Of a DNA stretch of 64,000 nucleotides, positions 42,097-51,168 are shown piece after piece. Each line of letters starts with the position of its first letter. Position 1 is the first letter of the stretch. Both the position numbers and the translations under genes were made by a program. The notes beneath the pieces are model-generated. The model saw only the letters and a list, made by a program, of their open reading frames with translations. It was not told where the DNA came from and did not search any database. This DNA is from Enterovibrio coralii (lineage in GTDB: Bacteria > Pseudomonadota > Gammaproteobacteria > Enterobacterales > Vibrionaceae). The DNA lies in contig NZ_LNTY01000034.1 in assembly GCF_001559595.1 (NCBI RefSeq), positions 496,001 to 560,000 of the forward strand, given 5' to 3'.

Positions 42097-43893
42097 ATGC
42101 GTCGTTCCGGTGACAGATATAAGAAGTGGCAACTTCACACCCAAAACCAGTGGCCTAACAGAAAAGAAGCGCAAGATCCTCTTGTTCAATCGTGGTGGGA
42201 AGACCGCCATCTATGTGCGTTTGACTGGCAGATCCAAAAGAAGCCTTCCGCAGATTCACTCCTGAAAAATCGAAACAGTGCGAGTAGCTATTTAGACTAC
42301 TTATACAGTGCAGAATTGCTTTCTCATCTCGGTGAGGGAGCTGCATGGTGTTTGCTCGATGCAGAAGGCATCGTACTCGCTTTCTTGGCGGCTCCCTCTA
42401 TGCGTCCGCTGGTGGAAGAGCGGGGCATAGGAGAAGGGTTTAACTTTTCTAAACACTTGGTGGGTACAACGGCGTATTCGTTATCGAAAGAGAAAAACGA
42501 CTCAGCGTTGCTTTACTGCTTCGAAACCTACAAGAAATCACTTCACGCTTTTGCTTCTGTCTGTGTACCCGTTAGAAATGACCCGCGCGGTTATTCTCTG
42601 ATGGTGCTGCTCGATGAAGAGCATGAATCCAATCTTACCTTTGCTTTGTCACGCTTGGAGCGTTTAGCGCGTTATCCGTCAGAGAACCTGTCGAAGCTTA
42701 CTCTCTACGGCAATATTCTCGATGCCTTGCCGCAGATGATATTCGTGTTCAACTCAGAAGGTGTGTTGAGGTTTCGCAATGCACAAGCCAAAAGAAACTC
42801 AACCTCCGCGGGTTTGTTGGCCGACGGTGTAACCGTTTTTAACTACGCGTCCTTGATTCAAGCAACAGAATCTTCGCTTGTCCGAGAGTTGCCCGATGCT
42901 CGTGTGACGGTATCTGTGAAGAAACAGTACTTGGGTGAGGACACCCTGTGTTTCGTCGATATCAAACACGAATCGGTGAATGACGACGCATGGAAGCATC
43001 GCGTCGTTAGCCAGTGCTTAGCAAAGGACAGCTATTTGGAAAAAGCGATAGCGCAGCGTGGTAAGACGGGATTGCGTTTATTCCTGACGTCCGAAGTGGG
43101 TTCAGGTGAACGCTATATCGTTAACTTCGTTTCAACGCATCTCAAAGAAAAAGCATTGCATACGCTGGATTGCATGGCGGGTTTTTCTGGCATGGAAACG
43201 GCGGCAACAACAAAGGCGCAGTTTACGCATTGCCTTCAACGGGCAAATGGCAATGTCTTGTGCATTGAGAACATTCATTTGTTAGCCCCTGATTTGAAAG
43301 GCGCGCTGCTTAAAGTGTTGTCCTCAGGGTTAATCACGGATGCGGATGGAAGCTTAGTCCCACTCAACATCGATTTGATTTGTTGCTCGTCATCTAAATA
43401 TGACTGGCAAGAGAGCCGCGTGAGTCGTTTGTTGGTGTTGATGCTCGCAGGCATCCAGCTGGATTTAAAGCCACTTTCTGCAGACAAGACACGTTTGGAT
43501 TTTGCGCTGGAGACAGCGCTTGATGAGCTCTCTGTGAGAGAGAAAAAACACCTCATCGTAGACCGAACCGCGAGAGACGTATTGCTCAATTACCGTTGGC
43601 CGGGCAATTTCCTAGAGCTATTCCAAGTGTTGGAAAGTGCAGTGTTGCATTGCTTCAACGACGTCGTGTCTTTGGATGATTTGCCAGAAAGAACAAAGCA
43701 ACAACCGAAAGGTGGCAAAGGGTTTGCCAACATCATCGAAGCCGAAAGGAGTGCCATCATCATGGCATGGCGGGAGAACGGTGGCCGCGTCACGAAAGTG
43801 GCGGACGCGCTGGGACTTAGCCGAACTACCTTGTGGCGAAAAATGAAAAAACTAGAAATAGATCGTCAGTGCTTGGTCGAAGGAAAATATTAA
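42097..43893 (+). CDS. DhaR-like regulator with degenerate AAA+ domain
   Basis: The 598-residue protein has an N-terminal GAF-like sensor (about 45-200), a PAS-like part (about 220-290), an AAA+ enhancer-binding-type domain and a C-terminal Fis-type helix (KVADALGLSRTTLWRKMKKLE). The ATPase is degraded: the Walker A region reads SEVGSGERYIV without the Lys-Thr pair, and no GAFTGA loop is present. E. coli and Citrobacter DhaR, which activate dihydroxyacetone kinase genes, are similar in layout. It is the first of two such genes, 9 nt apart, next to gldA, so control of this cluster is likely. Confidence 0.8.
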   Translation: MRRSGDRYKKWQLHTQNQWPNRKEAQDPLVQSWWEDRHLCAFDWQIQKKPSADSLLKNRNSASSYLDYLYSAELLSHLGEGAAWCLLDAEGIVLAFLAAPSMRPLVEERGIGEGFNFSKHLVGTTAYSLSKEKNDSALLYCFETYKKSLHAFASVCVPVRNDPRGYSLMVLLDEEHESNLTFALSRLERLARYPSENLSKLTLYGNILDALPQMIFVFNSEGVLRFRNAQAKRNSTSAGLLADGVTVFNYASLIQATESSLVRELPDARVTVSVKKQYLGEDTLCFVDIKHESVNDDAWKHRVVSQCLAKDSYLEKAIAQRGKTGLRLFLTSEVGSGERYIVNFVSTHLKEKALHTLDCMAGFSGMETAATTKAQFTHCLQRANGNVLCIENIHLLAPDLKGALLKVLSSGLITDADGSLVPLNIDLICCSSSKYDWQESRVSRLLVLMLAGIQLDLKPLSADKTRLDFALETALDELSVREKKHLIVDRTARDVLLNYRWPGNFLELFQVLESAVLHCFNDVVSLDDLPERTKQQPKGGKGFANIIEAERSAIIMAWRENGGRVTKVADALGLSRTTLWRKMKKLEIDRQCLVEGKY

Positions 43894-43902
43894 GGATAAA
43901 CC

Positions 43903-45593
43903 ATGGTTGCATTACATTACGGCATTGCAGACGCAAGGCTGGAAGGCGTTAAATCGCCTGGAATGATTAAGGACTTCATTCGCGTGATGACCAAAATCGG
44001 ACATTTACCGATGGGTACAGATGGCGTGTTTGTCCTGTTTAGTCATGAATTTGTAAGTTTGTCGCTACGCGGCAACAAAGACATTAAAGCCGACTTGGAA
44101 GCGCAGTCGTTGGCAGTGGGCAGTTATTGGGCACCAGAAACCTTAGGGCTTCAGGGTGCTGCTGTATTTAAGCGTGCTGACAAGAAAACACTGACCATTC
44201 AAAGTGTGCCTGTTTCTGATCCAGAATCTGGTGTGCTGGGCTATGTGGCGTTTATTCACGCAGACAGCGAAGCCGTGAAATTGGCAGAGCTAACCTTGAT
44301 GGTGTTGGCCGAGTGCTTGATTGAAACAGGCATGGGACGCAGACATCGCTTCGAAGATGAAATCAACAAACGTTATGTTGAACACAGCAAGGCGTGCTTT
44401 GTTGTCATCGACAGTGAGTTCTTTATTACCCATGCCAGCCGAGAGTTCTACTCCCAATTTGGCACTTCTTCGTCAGAGCTTGTGAATGCAAGCCTGTATG
44501 AATACTTCTTGTTCCCGCCAAAGATCAAAGCGCAGATCTGCGAAGGGCAGTATATTGATGGTGAAAACGTCGACTTCGACTTTGCTGGCAATCTCAAACA
44601 GCTTAATTTGTCGGTTGCTGAACTGGATAATGCGCACTGCGTAATCCGCTTCGCGCCAATTTCTTCCGCGAATTCGAAAGCCGACAAAAACCACCGTTTG
44701 GTCTCGACACTTGAGCGTTTTCAAACACAATCTTCAGCGATGAAACGCGTCATCAATGCGGCGAAAGAGTCGATAAAAGGGACGTCTCCGATCTACATTA
44801 TGGGTGAAGAAGGCACAGGTAAACGAAGCCTAGCTCTGACAATCCATAACTCCTGCGAGCGGTACCGAGAAGGCCCGTTTATTGCGGTGAACCTGCATTC
44901 GGTGAAGAAAGAAGATCTGTCAACGTTATTGCTGGGCAATGAAGAGGAAGGGTCAAAATCCAAGTTTGAACTGGCGAACGGTGGCACGCTTTATATCGAA
45001 CGCATCGACTTGTTGCCGGGTGTTTTGCAGGCTGCTCTCACACACATCATTTTGACCAAAACCTTGTTCGACATTAATACCAACAAGTCGGTCAGCTTGA
45101 ACTTCCGCCTGATCACCAGCTCAATTAAACCATTGGAAGATTTGGTGCACGAGCGCCGTTTCTGTCCGTCGTTGTATTACTACCTGACGGGTGCGTCGCT
45201 GAACTTGCCAAACCTGCAAAACCGCTCAGAAGACATTCCTATGTTTGTCGACCGCAAACTTGGTGATTTGTACGGAGGCCGCGAAGCAGTTGACGAGAAC
45301 CTTCGTCATTTATTGTTGGAACATGCCACAAACCGCACGTGGACGGGCAATATTTCGGAACTGGCAAAGTGGATTGAACATACATTCTTGCACCGCGACA
45401 GCATGCTTCTCGACGCTTCTTCGGTTGACGCAATGGCAGTGGTAGCAACGCCCATTCAGCCTTGGATGACATTGAAAAACGGGAAATCGCAAATGCGCTG
45501 GCCGTGCTCAATCGCAAGTACATCGACGTCGCAGAACAACTCGGCATAAGCCTTTCGACGCTTCGAAGAAAGATAGCCAAATACGATCTTTGA
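43903..45593 (+). CDS. Second DhaR-like regulator (one frame break near the end)
   Basis: Layout is sensor (about 20-140), PAS-like (about 160-270), AAA+ and Fis-type helix. Walker A is kept as GEEGTGKRS and a sensor segment FRLITSS is present, but there is no GAFTGA loop, so action on sigma-54 promoters is unlikely. As written the frame ends at 45549 with a nonsense tail; one extra T at 45462-45463 (CCTTTGG) gives QPLDDIEKREIANALAVLN and the Fis-type helix VAEQLGISLSTLRRKIAKYDL, ending at 45593 with about 563 residues. Tandem arrangement with the first regulator suggests a hetero-pair or two effectors. Confidence 0.8.
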
Positions 45594-46047
45594 TCGACCA
45601 TCCGCTACAGAAGCCTCGCAGCAATGTGAGGCTTTTTCCATTTCTAACCTTCCATCATTTCCTCGTAATCGGTTGACTTAATAATTGCGTGGTGTAGATC
45701 TCCATTTTAAAAATAAACATTTGAAGCAATACTCCATAGGGTTTAGTTTGTATTTTAGGCAAAACAAATTAAAAGGTCGTCAGATTTAGACAAAAAAGAA
45801 TTAGAGGCTTTTATTAAGATTCAGTCATTAATTATTAAATGTTGGCTTAAATAAAGCCAAGGCGAACTGTTTTATTGATAATTAAAGCTGGCATCACAGG
45901 TAAAGGCTGTAGCTGATCCTCTCTCGTTGTTTATATTGTTGATTAGTAATCATTAAAGTTGACTTGTCCTCAACAAAGTCAAGGCCTGCGCATGTCATTA
46001 AGAAATTAATGGCAAGGGCAGTCGTGAAACTTAAATAGGAAAAAATA
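45594..46047. other. AT-rich region upstream of nanH
   Basis: It begins with a terminator (45612-45637) and is otherwise AT-rich and non-coding. Two related inverted repeats are seen, TTGGCTT-N5-AAGCCAAGGC (45842-45863) and TTGACTT-N10-AAGTCAAGGC (45959-45985), each preceded by ATTAAA-like sequence. They could be binding sites or leader hairpins that control nanH. An AGGA ribosome site precedes ATG 46048. Confidence 0.6.
45612..45637 (+). terminator. Terminator after the regulator pair
   Basis: AGCCTCGCA / TGTGAGGCT stem with one G-T pair, GCAA-type loop, then five Ts. It lies 18 nt after the corrected stop of the second regulator, which supports that corrected end. Confidence 0.88.
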
Positions 46048-48384
46048 ATGAAAATCATGAACAAACGTTATTTGTGCTGCTGTATTTTATCTGCGTTATC
46101 ATTTTCTGTTTCTGCAGAAGTCTACGATTTTATTTCTTCAGAAAATCCACAATTTGACGAGCCTATTGAACATGGCTGGGATAACTATCTGAGCGGCTCT
46201 GCCTATGGAGAAGCGGTTAAAAAAGGCAAAGGTGTCGAATGGTTTGTTAACGGTGAAGATGGACGAGCAAACTGGAAGATCACTCCAACGGATGCGTTGA
46301 ATGACCAAGCAACAGCATTTGGCTGGACGATGTCCGCAGAAATGCGTGTGAAGAAAGGTGGTTACCTCACCAATTACTATGCGAATGGCGAATACCGTTT
46401 TCTACCCATTATTTCGCTGCAAGATAACCAGCTAACTGCGGAATTTGAGGGCGAAGACCAGCAAGTCGTTCTTGCGACTGGGCGCGATGCGAAGAAGTAT
46501 CACCAATACGATATTGTGTTCCATCCAGGAGAGACACCGACGGCCAGTTTCTACTTTGATGGTGAGCTTATCAAATCCGGTTGGGAGCCAACGCCAACGA
46601 CACAAAATATGGTGGTTTGGGGCAATGGTTCCAGCCATGTCGATGCAAAAGCCTATTACCGCTCGGTGAACTTCACCATTAGCGGTGAGTCTGTTTTCTC
46701 AAGCCCTGATCGTATTCCGTCCTTGGTTGTGAGTTCTGAAACTCCGGGGACTGTTGTTATTTTTGCTGAAAAACGCGTTGGAGGAAGCGATCCTGGTTCT
46801 ATCTACAACACCAATGACATCATTACCAAGACCTCGCGGGATTACGGCAGAACGTGGAGTGAGGAAGTTAACCTAACCGAGCAGATTAACCTCAATGACG
46901 AATATGACTTCTCAGACCCGCGCCCAATTTATCTGCCTGATGAAGATGAAATCGTCGTGTCTTACGTGCGTTGGCCGACTGATGCCGCCCAGAACGGTGA
47001 CAAAATCAAATACTGGATGGACAGTGGCGTTTTCTACAGCACGTATGATGTTGAAGACGGAGAATGGAGCGCACCGTTTAACGTAACCGAAGATATCAAA
47101 GAAAGAACTTTCCAAATTATTGGATGGGGTGGCAGTGAGTACTATACGAAAAGTGTCGAGCTTTCATCCCAAGACGAATGGGAACTGACCACCAAGTTAA
47201 GAATCCAAGGCGGCGGTGCGAATGACCTTTCTGTTTCCAACGGCGACAAACGCTTCACGCTGTCATTAGCCATGGGCAATGAAAGTAGCCTTGTTGCGTA
47301 TGTGGATGAAAGCACAACTCCAATTACTATCAGAGAAAAGACGGAGAACATTACGGGTTTCGTTGATGTTTCCCTGCGTTTTGACCCAGAAGAGGGCAGT
47401 GCGAATCTCTACATCGATGATGACTTCATCACGGAAGTAGCGGGTATTCCTTCGACTGACACGCAAGTGCTCTTTGGCCAGACCGCTAACGATATTGAGG
47501 GCAGAATGCACATTGCAAATCTCGCGCTCTCACGCCAAGGCGACGCGGTGATTGAATTTGATGCAGAGGCACTGTCACTCATCAATCCTTCGGAGCAAAA
47601 CGTATTACCTGATGCACTAGGCTGGACGAAAAACCATTCTGGCAGAGCTTACAGCTTCTACGGCGTCGCGAGTGTGAACCCAGGCCCTGGCCATGGTATT
47701 CAGCTTGAACATCAAACGGACGAAACGGGCGATGATAACGACGACCGTCTGATTTACCCTGCCATCACCCTTGATAAGTACTTCCTCAATGTCTCGTCGG
47801 TATTCTCTGATGATGACGGTGTCACGTGGGAAACGGGGGCATATTTGCCAATCCCATACCGTTGGCAGCCGGGTCATCTAGAAACACTGGAGCCAAGTGA
47901 AGCCGACATGGTTGAGCTGACGAATGGCCAGCTATTACTGACCACTCGCCTTGATTTCAATACGGAAGTCGACGGCGTGAATTTCGGTCCTCGCCAACAA
48001 TTTATCAGTAACGATGGTGGCATGACGTGGGAAATGCCAGAGAACTACGGCCATGCCCAGTTCCCTAACATGAGCACAGGCAAGGTAGATGCATCTATCA
48101 CCCGCTTCGTGGAAGATGATGACACCAGTTACTTGCTGTTCACCAACCCAATCGGCACCTTGCCGGGCAACTCAGGCCGCAACAATCTGGGGCTGTGGTT
48201 TAGCTTTGATGAGGGCGTGACATGGAAAGGCCCAATTCAATTGGTGAATGCTGGCTCGGCGTATTCAGATATCTACCAACTCGACGATGAGAATGCGATG
48301 GTGATTGTTGAAGACAATGGACCTGAAATTCGCACGCTCACTGTTCCAGTGACCAAACTCAAGCAACTCATCACGACTCACTAA
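46048..48384 (+). CDS. nanH: Secreted sialidase NanH (V. cholerae type)
   Basis: Releases sialic acid from glycoconjugates outside the cell. A signal peptide (KRYLCCCILSALSFSVSA) is followed by a first lectin-like domain, the catalytic propeller with an inserted second lectin domain (about 370-520), and four Asp-box repeats: SRDYGRTW, SDDDGVTW, SNDGGMTW and SFDEGVTW. FAEKRVGGSDPGSIYNTNDIITKTSRD and ETLEPSEADMVEL match the V. cholerae catalytic centre, and GPIQLVNAGSAYSDIYQL the C-terminus. At 778 residues it is nearly the same length as V. cholerae NanH (781). It precedes nanM. No sialate catabolic or uptake genes are in the window. Confidence 0.95.
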   Translation: MKIMNKRYLCCCILSALSFSVSAEVYDFISSENPQFDEPIEHGWDNYLSGSAYGEAVKKGKGVEWFVNGEDGRANWKITPTDALNDQATAFGWTMSAEMRVKKGGYLTNYYANGEYRFLPIISLQDNQLTAEFEGEDQQVVLATGRDAKKYHQYDIVFHPGETPTASFYFDGELIKSGWEPTPTTQNMVVWGNGSSHVDAKAYYRSVNFTISGESVFSSPDRIPSLVVSSETPGTVVIFAEKRVGGSDPGSIYNTNDIITKTSRDYGRTWSEEVNLTEQINLNDEYDFSDPRPIYLPDEDEIVVSYVRWPTDAAQNGDKIKYWMDSGVFYSTYDVEDGEWSAPFNVTEDIKERTFQIIGWGGSEYYTKSVELSSQDEWELTTKLRIQGGGANDLSVSNGDKRFTLSLAMGNESSLVAYVDESTTPITIREKTENITGFVDVSLRFDPEEGSANLYIDDDFITEVAGIPSTDTQVLFGQTANDIEGRMHIANLALSRQGDAVIEFDAEALSLINPSEQNVLPDALGWTKNHSGRAYSFYGVASVNPGPGHGIQLEHQTDETGDDNDDRLIYPAITLDKYFLNVSSVFSDDDGVTWETGAYLPIPYRWQPGHLETLEPSEADMVELTNGQLLLTTRLDFNTEVDGVNFGPRQQFISNDGGMTWEMPENYGHAQFPNMSTGKVDASITRFVEDDDTSYLLFTNPIGTLPGNSGRNNLGLWFSFDEGVTWKGPIQLVNAGSAYSDIYQLDDENAMVIVEDNGPEIRTLTVPVTKLKQLITTH

Positions 48385-48403
48385 AAACAACGAAAAGTTG
48401 GCC

Positions 48404-48436
48404 GCCGTCTCCACGTAATGATTGCGTGGAGACGGC
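48404..48436. repeat. Strong hairpin between nanH and nanM
   Basis: GCCGTCTCCACG / CGTGGAGACGGC forms a perfect 12-bp GC-rich stem with a 9-nt loop, 20 nt after the nanH stop. The following AATGAATAGGG has no T-run, so it may protect the nanH mRNA or reduce transcription into nanM rather than fully terminate. Confidence 0.7.
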
Positions 48437-48529
48437 AATGAATAGGGTTTTCCTGTTCTAAACGCTTTTTCTGTTCTGTTTAACTTCTTAATGAATTTCT
48501 GGGTATTCTAACGAGTAAGGACGACGAAA

Positions 48530-49690
48530 ATGAACGTGGTACGTTTTTCTCCAAAATCACTTTTAGTACTTCCTTTTGTCACTGCTATTTCTTTTTCCGC
48601 TCATGCTAACCAAGTCTGGCCTGATTTACCTGAAGGCGTGAAAAATGGCGTCGGTGCGCAAATCGACTCAAAGCTCTATGTGGGGCTAGGGTCGATGGGG
48701 AACCAATTCTACATGCTGGACTTGCAACAGCTTGATAAAGGTTGGCAAAAACAAGCAGACTTTTCAGGACCAGCGCGCGATGGTGCAACTGCAACGGTCA
48801 TTGATGACAATATTTATGTATTCGGCGGGTCAGGCAAAGCGAACAGCAACGATACGTCTCCGATCATTTTTGACAGCGTGTATCGTTTTGATGCAGATAA
48901 AAACGCGTGGTCTGAAGTGGCAACCAAAGCCCCTGTAGGTTTACTGGGGGCAGCGTCTTACTCTCCTGACAAAGAGCAAATCCTGTTCTTCGGCGGGTAC
49001 AACAAAGGCTATTTTGACCGCTATCTCAATGATGTGTTAACCACCAATCAGAAAGCTGAGCCAGAAAAATGGCAAAAGATTGTCGACGACTTCATGGGAA
49101 TGAAGCCGGTCGATTATCGTTGGAATCGTCACGTGTTGAGTTACACGCCTTCGACCAATGAATGGCAGGATTTGGGTTCGTCGCCGTATTTACCAAACTG
49201 CGGTTCTGCGTTGGTGACGAAAGGTGAAACTGCCTTGATTATCAGCGGCGAGATCAAACCGGGTTTAAGAACCGATGAAGTGAAATCTTACCATTATGGT
49301 AAAGCGCAGCCTTGGTTGAGCGAGCATCCACTGCCGACACCAAGTTCGCAATCGCAACAAGAAGGGGTTGCTGGGGCGTTTGCGGGAATAAGTAATGGCG
49401 TTGTGCTTGTTGCTGGTGGTGCGAACTTCCATGGTGCGAAACTCGCGTTCGACAAAGGAAACATGTTCGCACACAACGGCCTGCCTAAAGCGTTTAATCC
49501 TGAAACCTACGTATTTAATGAAGGGGCTTGGAAACAAGATAAAAACCTAAGTGAACCATTGGCTTATGGCGTCTCTTTCTCCGTTGACGATGGTATTTTA
49601 ATGGTGGGTGGTGAAATGGCGGATAGCTCAGCGAGTAATAAGGTCACTAAGCTAGCGTGGAACGGGCAACATGTAGAGCAGCAAGATTAG
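48530..49690 (+). CDS. nanM: N-acetylneuraminate epimerase NanM
   Basis: Periplasmic mutarotase that turns the alpha-sialic acid freed by NanH into the beta anomer preferred by transporters. A signal peptide ([16 protein letters not shown]) is followed by Kelch-type repeats: [59 protein letters not shown] and ILMVGGEM. The Glu in SGEIKPG and Arg in LRTDE belong to the known active-site region of E. coli NanM. 386 residues. Follows nanH by 146 nt. Confidence 0.93.
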   Translation: MNVVRFSPKSLLVLPFVTAISFSAHANQVWPDLPEGVKNGVGAQIDSKLYVGLGSMGNQFYMLDLQQLDKGWQKQADFSGPARDGATATVIDDNIYVFGGSGKANSNDTSPIIFDSVYRFDADKNAWSEVATKAPVGLLGAASYSPDKEQILFFGGYNKGYFDRYLNDVLTTNQKAEPEKWQKIVDDFMGMKPVDYRWNRHVLSYTPSTNEWQDLGSSPYLPNCGSALVTKGETALIISGEIKPGLRTDEVKSYHYGKAQPWLSEHPLPTPSSQSQQEGVAGAFAGISNGVVLVAGGANFHGAKLAFDKGNMFAHNGLPKAFNPETYVFNEGAWKQDKNLSEPLAYGVSFSVDDGILMVGGEMADSSASNKVTKLAWNGQHVEQQD

Positions 49691-50018
49691 CGTTACATTG
49701 AACCAATAGTTTTACTTAAAAGCTCGGGAATGATGTTCCGAGCTTTTTTGTTTTTCCCCAAGCTTAGCGGCGATGATAACTATCTTTTTTTGAAGGTTGA
49801 GTAGCGAGGGGACTTTCCATTAATGGAATTGCATTTACGTACAATTCAATTTGTAGATTGAGCCACAAATCCACCTTTGCTGCTTTATTGTTCGATTGTC
49901 CATTGATAGGTTCAATATCACAAACAACCTGAAGATAGGGGACTAGGTTGGTTTGGGTATTGCCTTGCTATTACCTTTTTGCATCAGCACCGTTTTAATA
50001 GCAAATGGATACTGAAAA
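49691..50018. other. Intergenic region after nanM
   Basis: A terminator lies at 49718-49748; the remaining 270 nt show no gene. I see no convincing operator here. Confidence 0.6.
49718..49748 (+). terminator. Terminator after nanM
   Basis: AAAAGCTCGGGAA / TTCCGAGCTTTTTT with a TGATG loop, T-run at the end. Confidence 0.9.
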
Positions 50019-50309
50019 ATGGATATTTGGGTTCTGTTACTCCTCGTTGGCGGTGCGCTGTTTTACTTCTTTGTCATGTACTCACGACCTCAGGATAAGG
50101 AATGGGAAAAACTCCCAACATTGGAAAAATATTTAGCCGCGAATCTTGACTGTCGAGTGGATGATCCCGAGTTAGCGAAATGTCGTCATTGCGGATCAGA
50201 AAAAATCGTCTTCCAAACCCTATCGGGCGTGCCTTCTGACCCTCGCTTTAAACATACCTGTGTTTCCTGCAAAAAAGTGCTGTATCGCGGCAAGTCTCTG
50301 ATGTCATAA
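50019..50309 (+). CDS. Membrane-anchored zinc-ribbon-like protein, hypothetical
   Basis: The 96-residue protein has one N-terminal membrane helix (IWVLLLLVGGALFYFFVMY) and a cytosolic tail with two CxxC pairs (CRHCGSEK and CVSCKK) about 30 residues apart, a pattern that binds zinc. I do not recognise a named family. It stands alone before the next two small genes. Confidence 0.65.
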   Translation: MDIWVLLLLVGGALFYFFVMYSRPQDKEWEKLPTLEKYLAANLDCRVDDPELAKCRHCGSEKIVFQTLSGVPSDPRFKHTCVSCKKVLYRGKSLMS

Positions 50310-50402
50310 CGTCACCTGGCGTTAAGTTTTATACGCTTGCTGGAATAGATTCAGGCCCTCTGTAGCCTGAATGTGTTGGGTACTCAATGAAAAGGAATTC
50401 GC

Positions 50403-50714
50403 ATGATCGCAAGGGAATGGAAAGCACGTTGTCCCAAACAGCATGAGCAAGGCTTTATCGACTATCTCTATGAAACTGGCGTAAAGGAAACATCAGAAAC
50501 CGAAGGCTTTCTGGGCGCGCAAATATTCAATCGAGACCTCGATGGCAATGCCGAAATTACCCTCATTTCCTATTGGAAAACCCTTGAATGCATTAAAGCG
50601 TTTGCCGGAGAGGATATCGGTATCGCGAAACTATACCCTGAAGATGATAAGTACGAACTCGACCCAGACAGGCACGTTAGTCACTACAAAGTTGTCGAGA
50701 ATCGCTGGGTATGA
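50403..50714 (+). CDS. ABM-like ferredoxin-fold small protein
   Basis: The 103-residue protein resembles antibiotic-biosynthesis-monooxygenase-type dimeric alpha-beta barrels: MIAREWKARCP start, ETEGFLGAQIFNRDLDGNAEITLISYWKTLECIKAFAG. Members act as small oxygenases or have unknown roles. An AAAGGAA ribosome site precedes ATG 50403. Its stop TGA overlaps an ATG of the next frame. Confidence 0.7.
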   Translation: MIAREWKARCPKQHEQGFIDYLYETGVKETSETEGFLGAQIFNRDLDGNAEITLISYWKTLECIKAFAGEDIGIAKLYPEDDKYELDPDRHVSHYKVVENRWV

Positions 50715-50731
50715 CTAAAGAGGGAGAGAAA

Positions 50732-51097
50732 ATGAAAAATTTGTCAGTGGCAGAGATTAAAACCTTTGTGCCGTCAAAGGACTTTGAAGTTTCTAAGCGT
50801 TTTTATCAGCAACTCGGTTTTGAAATGGCGTCTGAGTTCGATGGTGTAGCGTATTTCAAGCTAGATAATTGCTCCTTCTTGCTTCAGGATTTCTTCGAAC
50901 CAGAATATGCCAATAATTTCATGATGCACCTGCTGGTGGAAGACGCAGCAAGTTGGCGTGAACACGTTGTCGAAACTGGTGTCGTTGATGCTTTTGAGGT
51001 AAAGCTTACGGAGTTGATTGAGCAGCCTTGGGGGATGCTGGACTTTGTGATTATCGACCCAAGCGGTGTGTTATGGCGCATTGGTCAGAATATCTAA
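50732..51097 (+). CDS. VOC/glyoxalase-family protein
   Basis: The 121-residue product (KTFVPSKDFEVSKRFYQQLGFEM, YFKLDNCSFLLQDFF, MMHLLVEDAASWREH, PWGMLDFVIIDPSGVLWRIGQ) is a single vicinal-oxygen-chelate domain pair as in bleomycin-resistance-like proteins. I chose ATG 50732 with AGGGAGAG just upstream; an ATG at 50711 overlapping the previous stop would add seven residues. Substrate unknown. Confidence 0.8.
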   Translation: MKNLSVAEIKTFVPSKDFEVSKRFYQQLGFEMASEFDGVAYFKLDNCSFLLQDFFEPEYANNFMMHLLVEDAASWREHVVETGVVDAFEVKLTELIEQPWGMLDFVIIDPSGVLWRIGQNI

Positions 51098-51118
51098 CGA
51101 TGCGAACAAGGCAGAACG

Positions 51119-51150
51119 TAAAAAAGCCCAGCTTAGTCGCTGGGCTTTTT
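51119..51150. terminator. Bidirectional terminator between the VOC gene and the TonB receptor
   Basis: AAAAAGCCCAGC / GCTGGGCTTTTT stem with loop TTAGTC. Runs of A and T at both ends serve both convergent genes. Confidence 0.93.
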
Positions 51151-51168
51151 GGTATGAGATGTTGATGC

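Noticed and set aside
42097..45593. Sigma-54 activator assignment for the regulator pair
   Set aside because: Both lack the GAFTGA loop and no -24/-12 promoter is visible near the target operon; DhaR-like action is a better fit.
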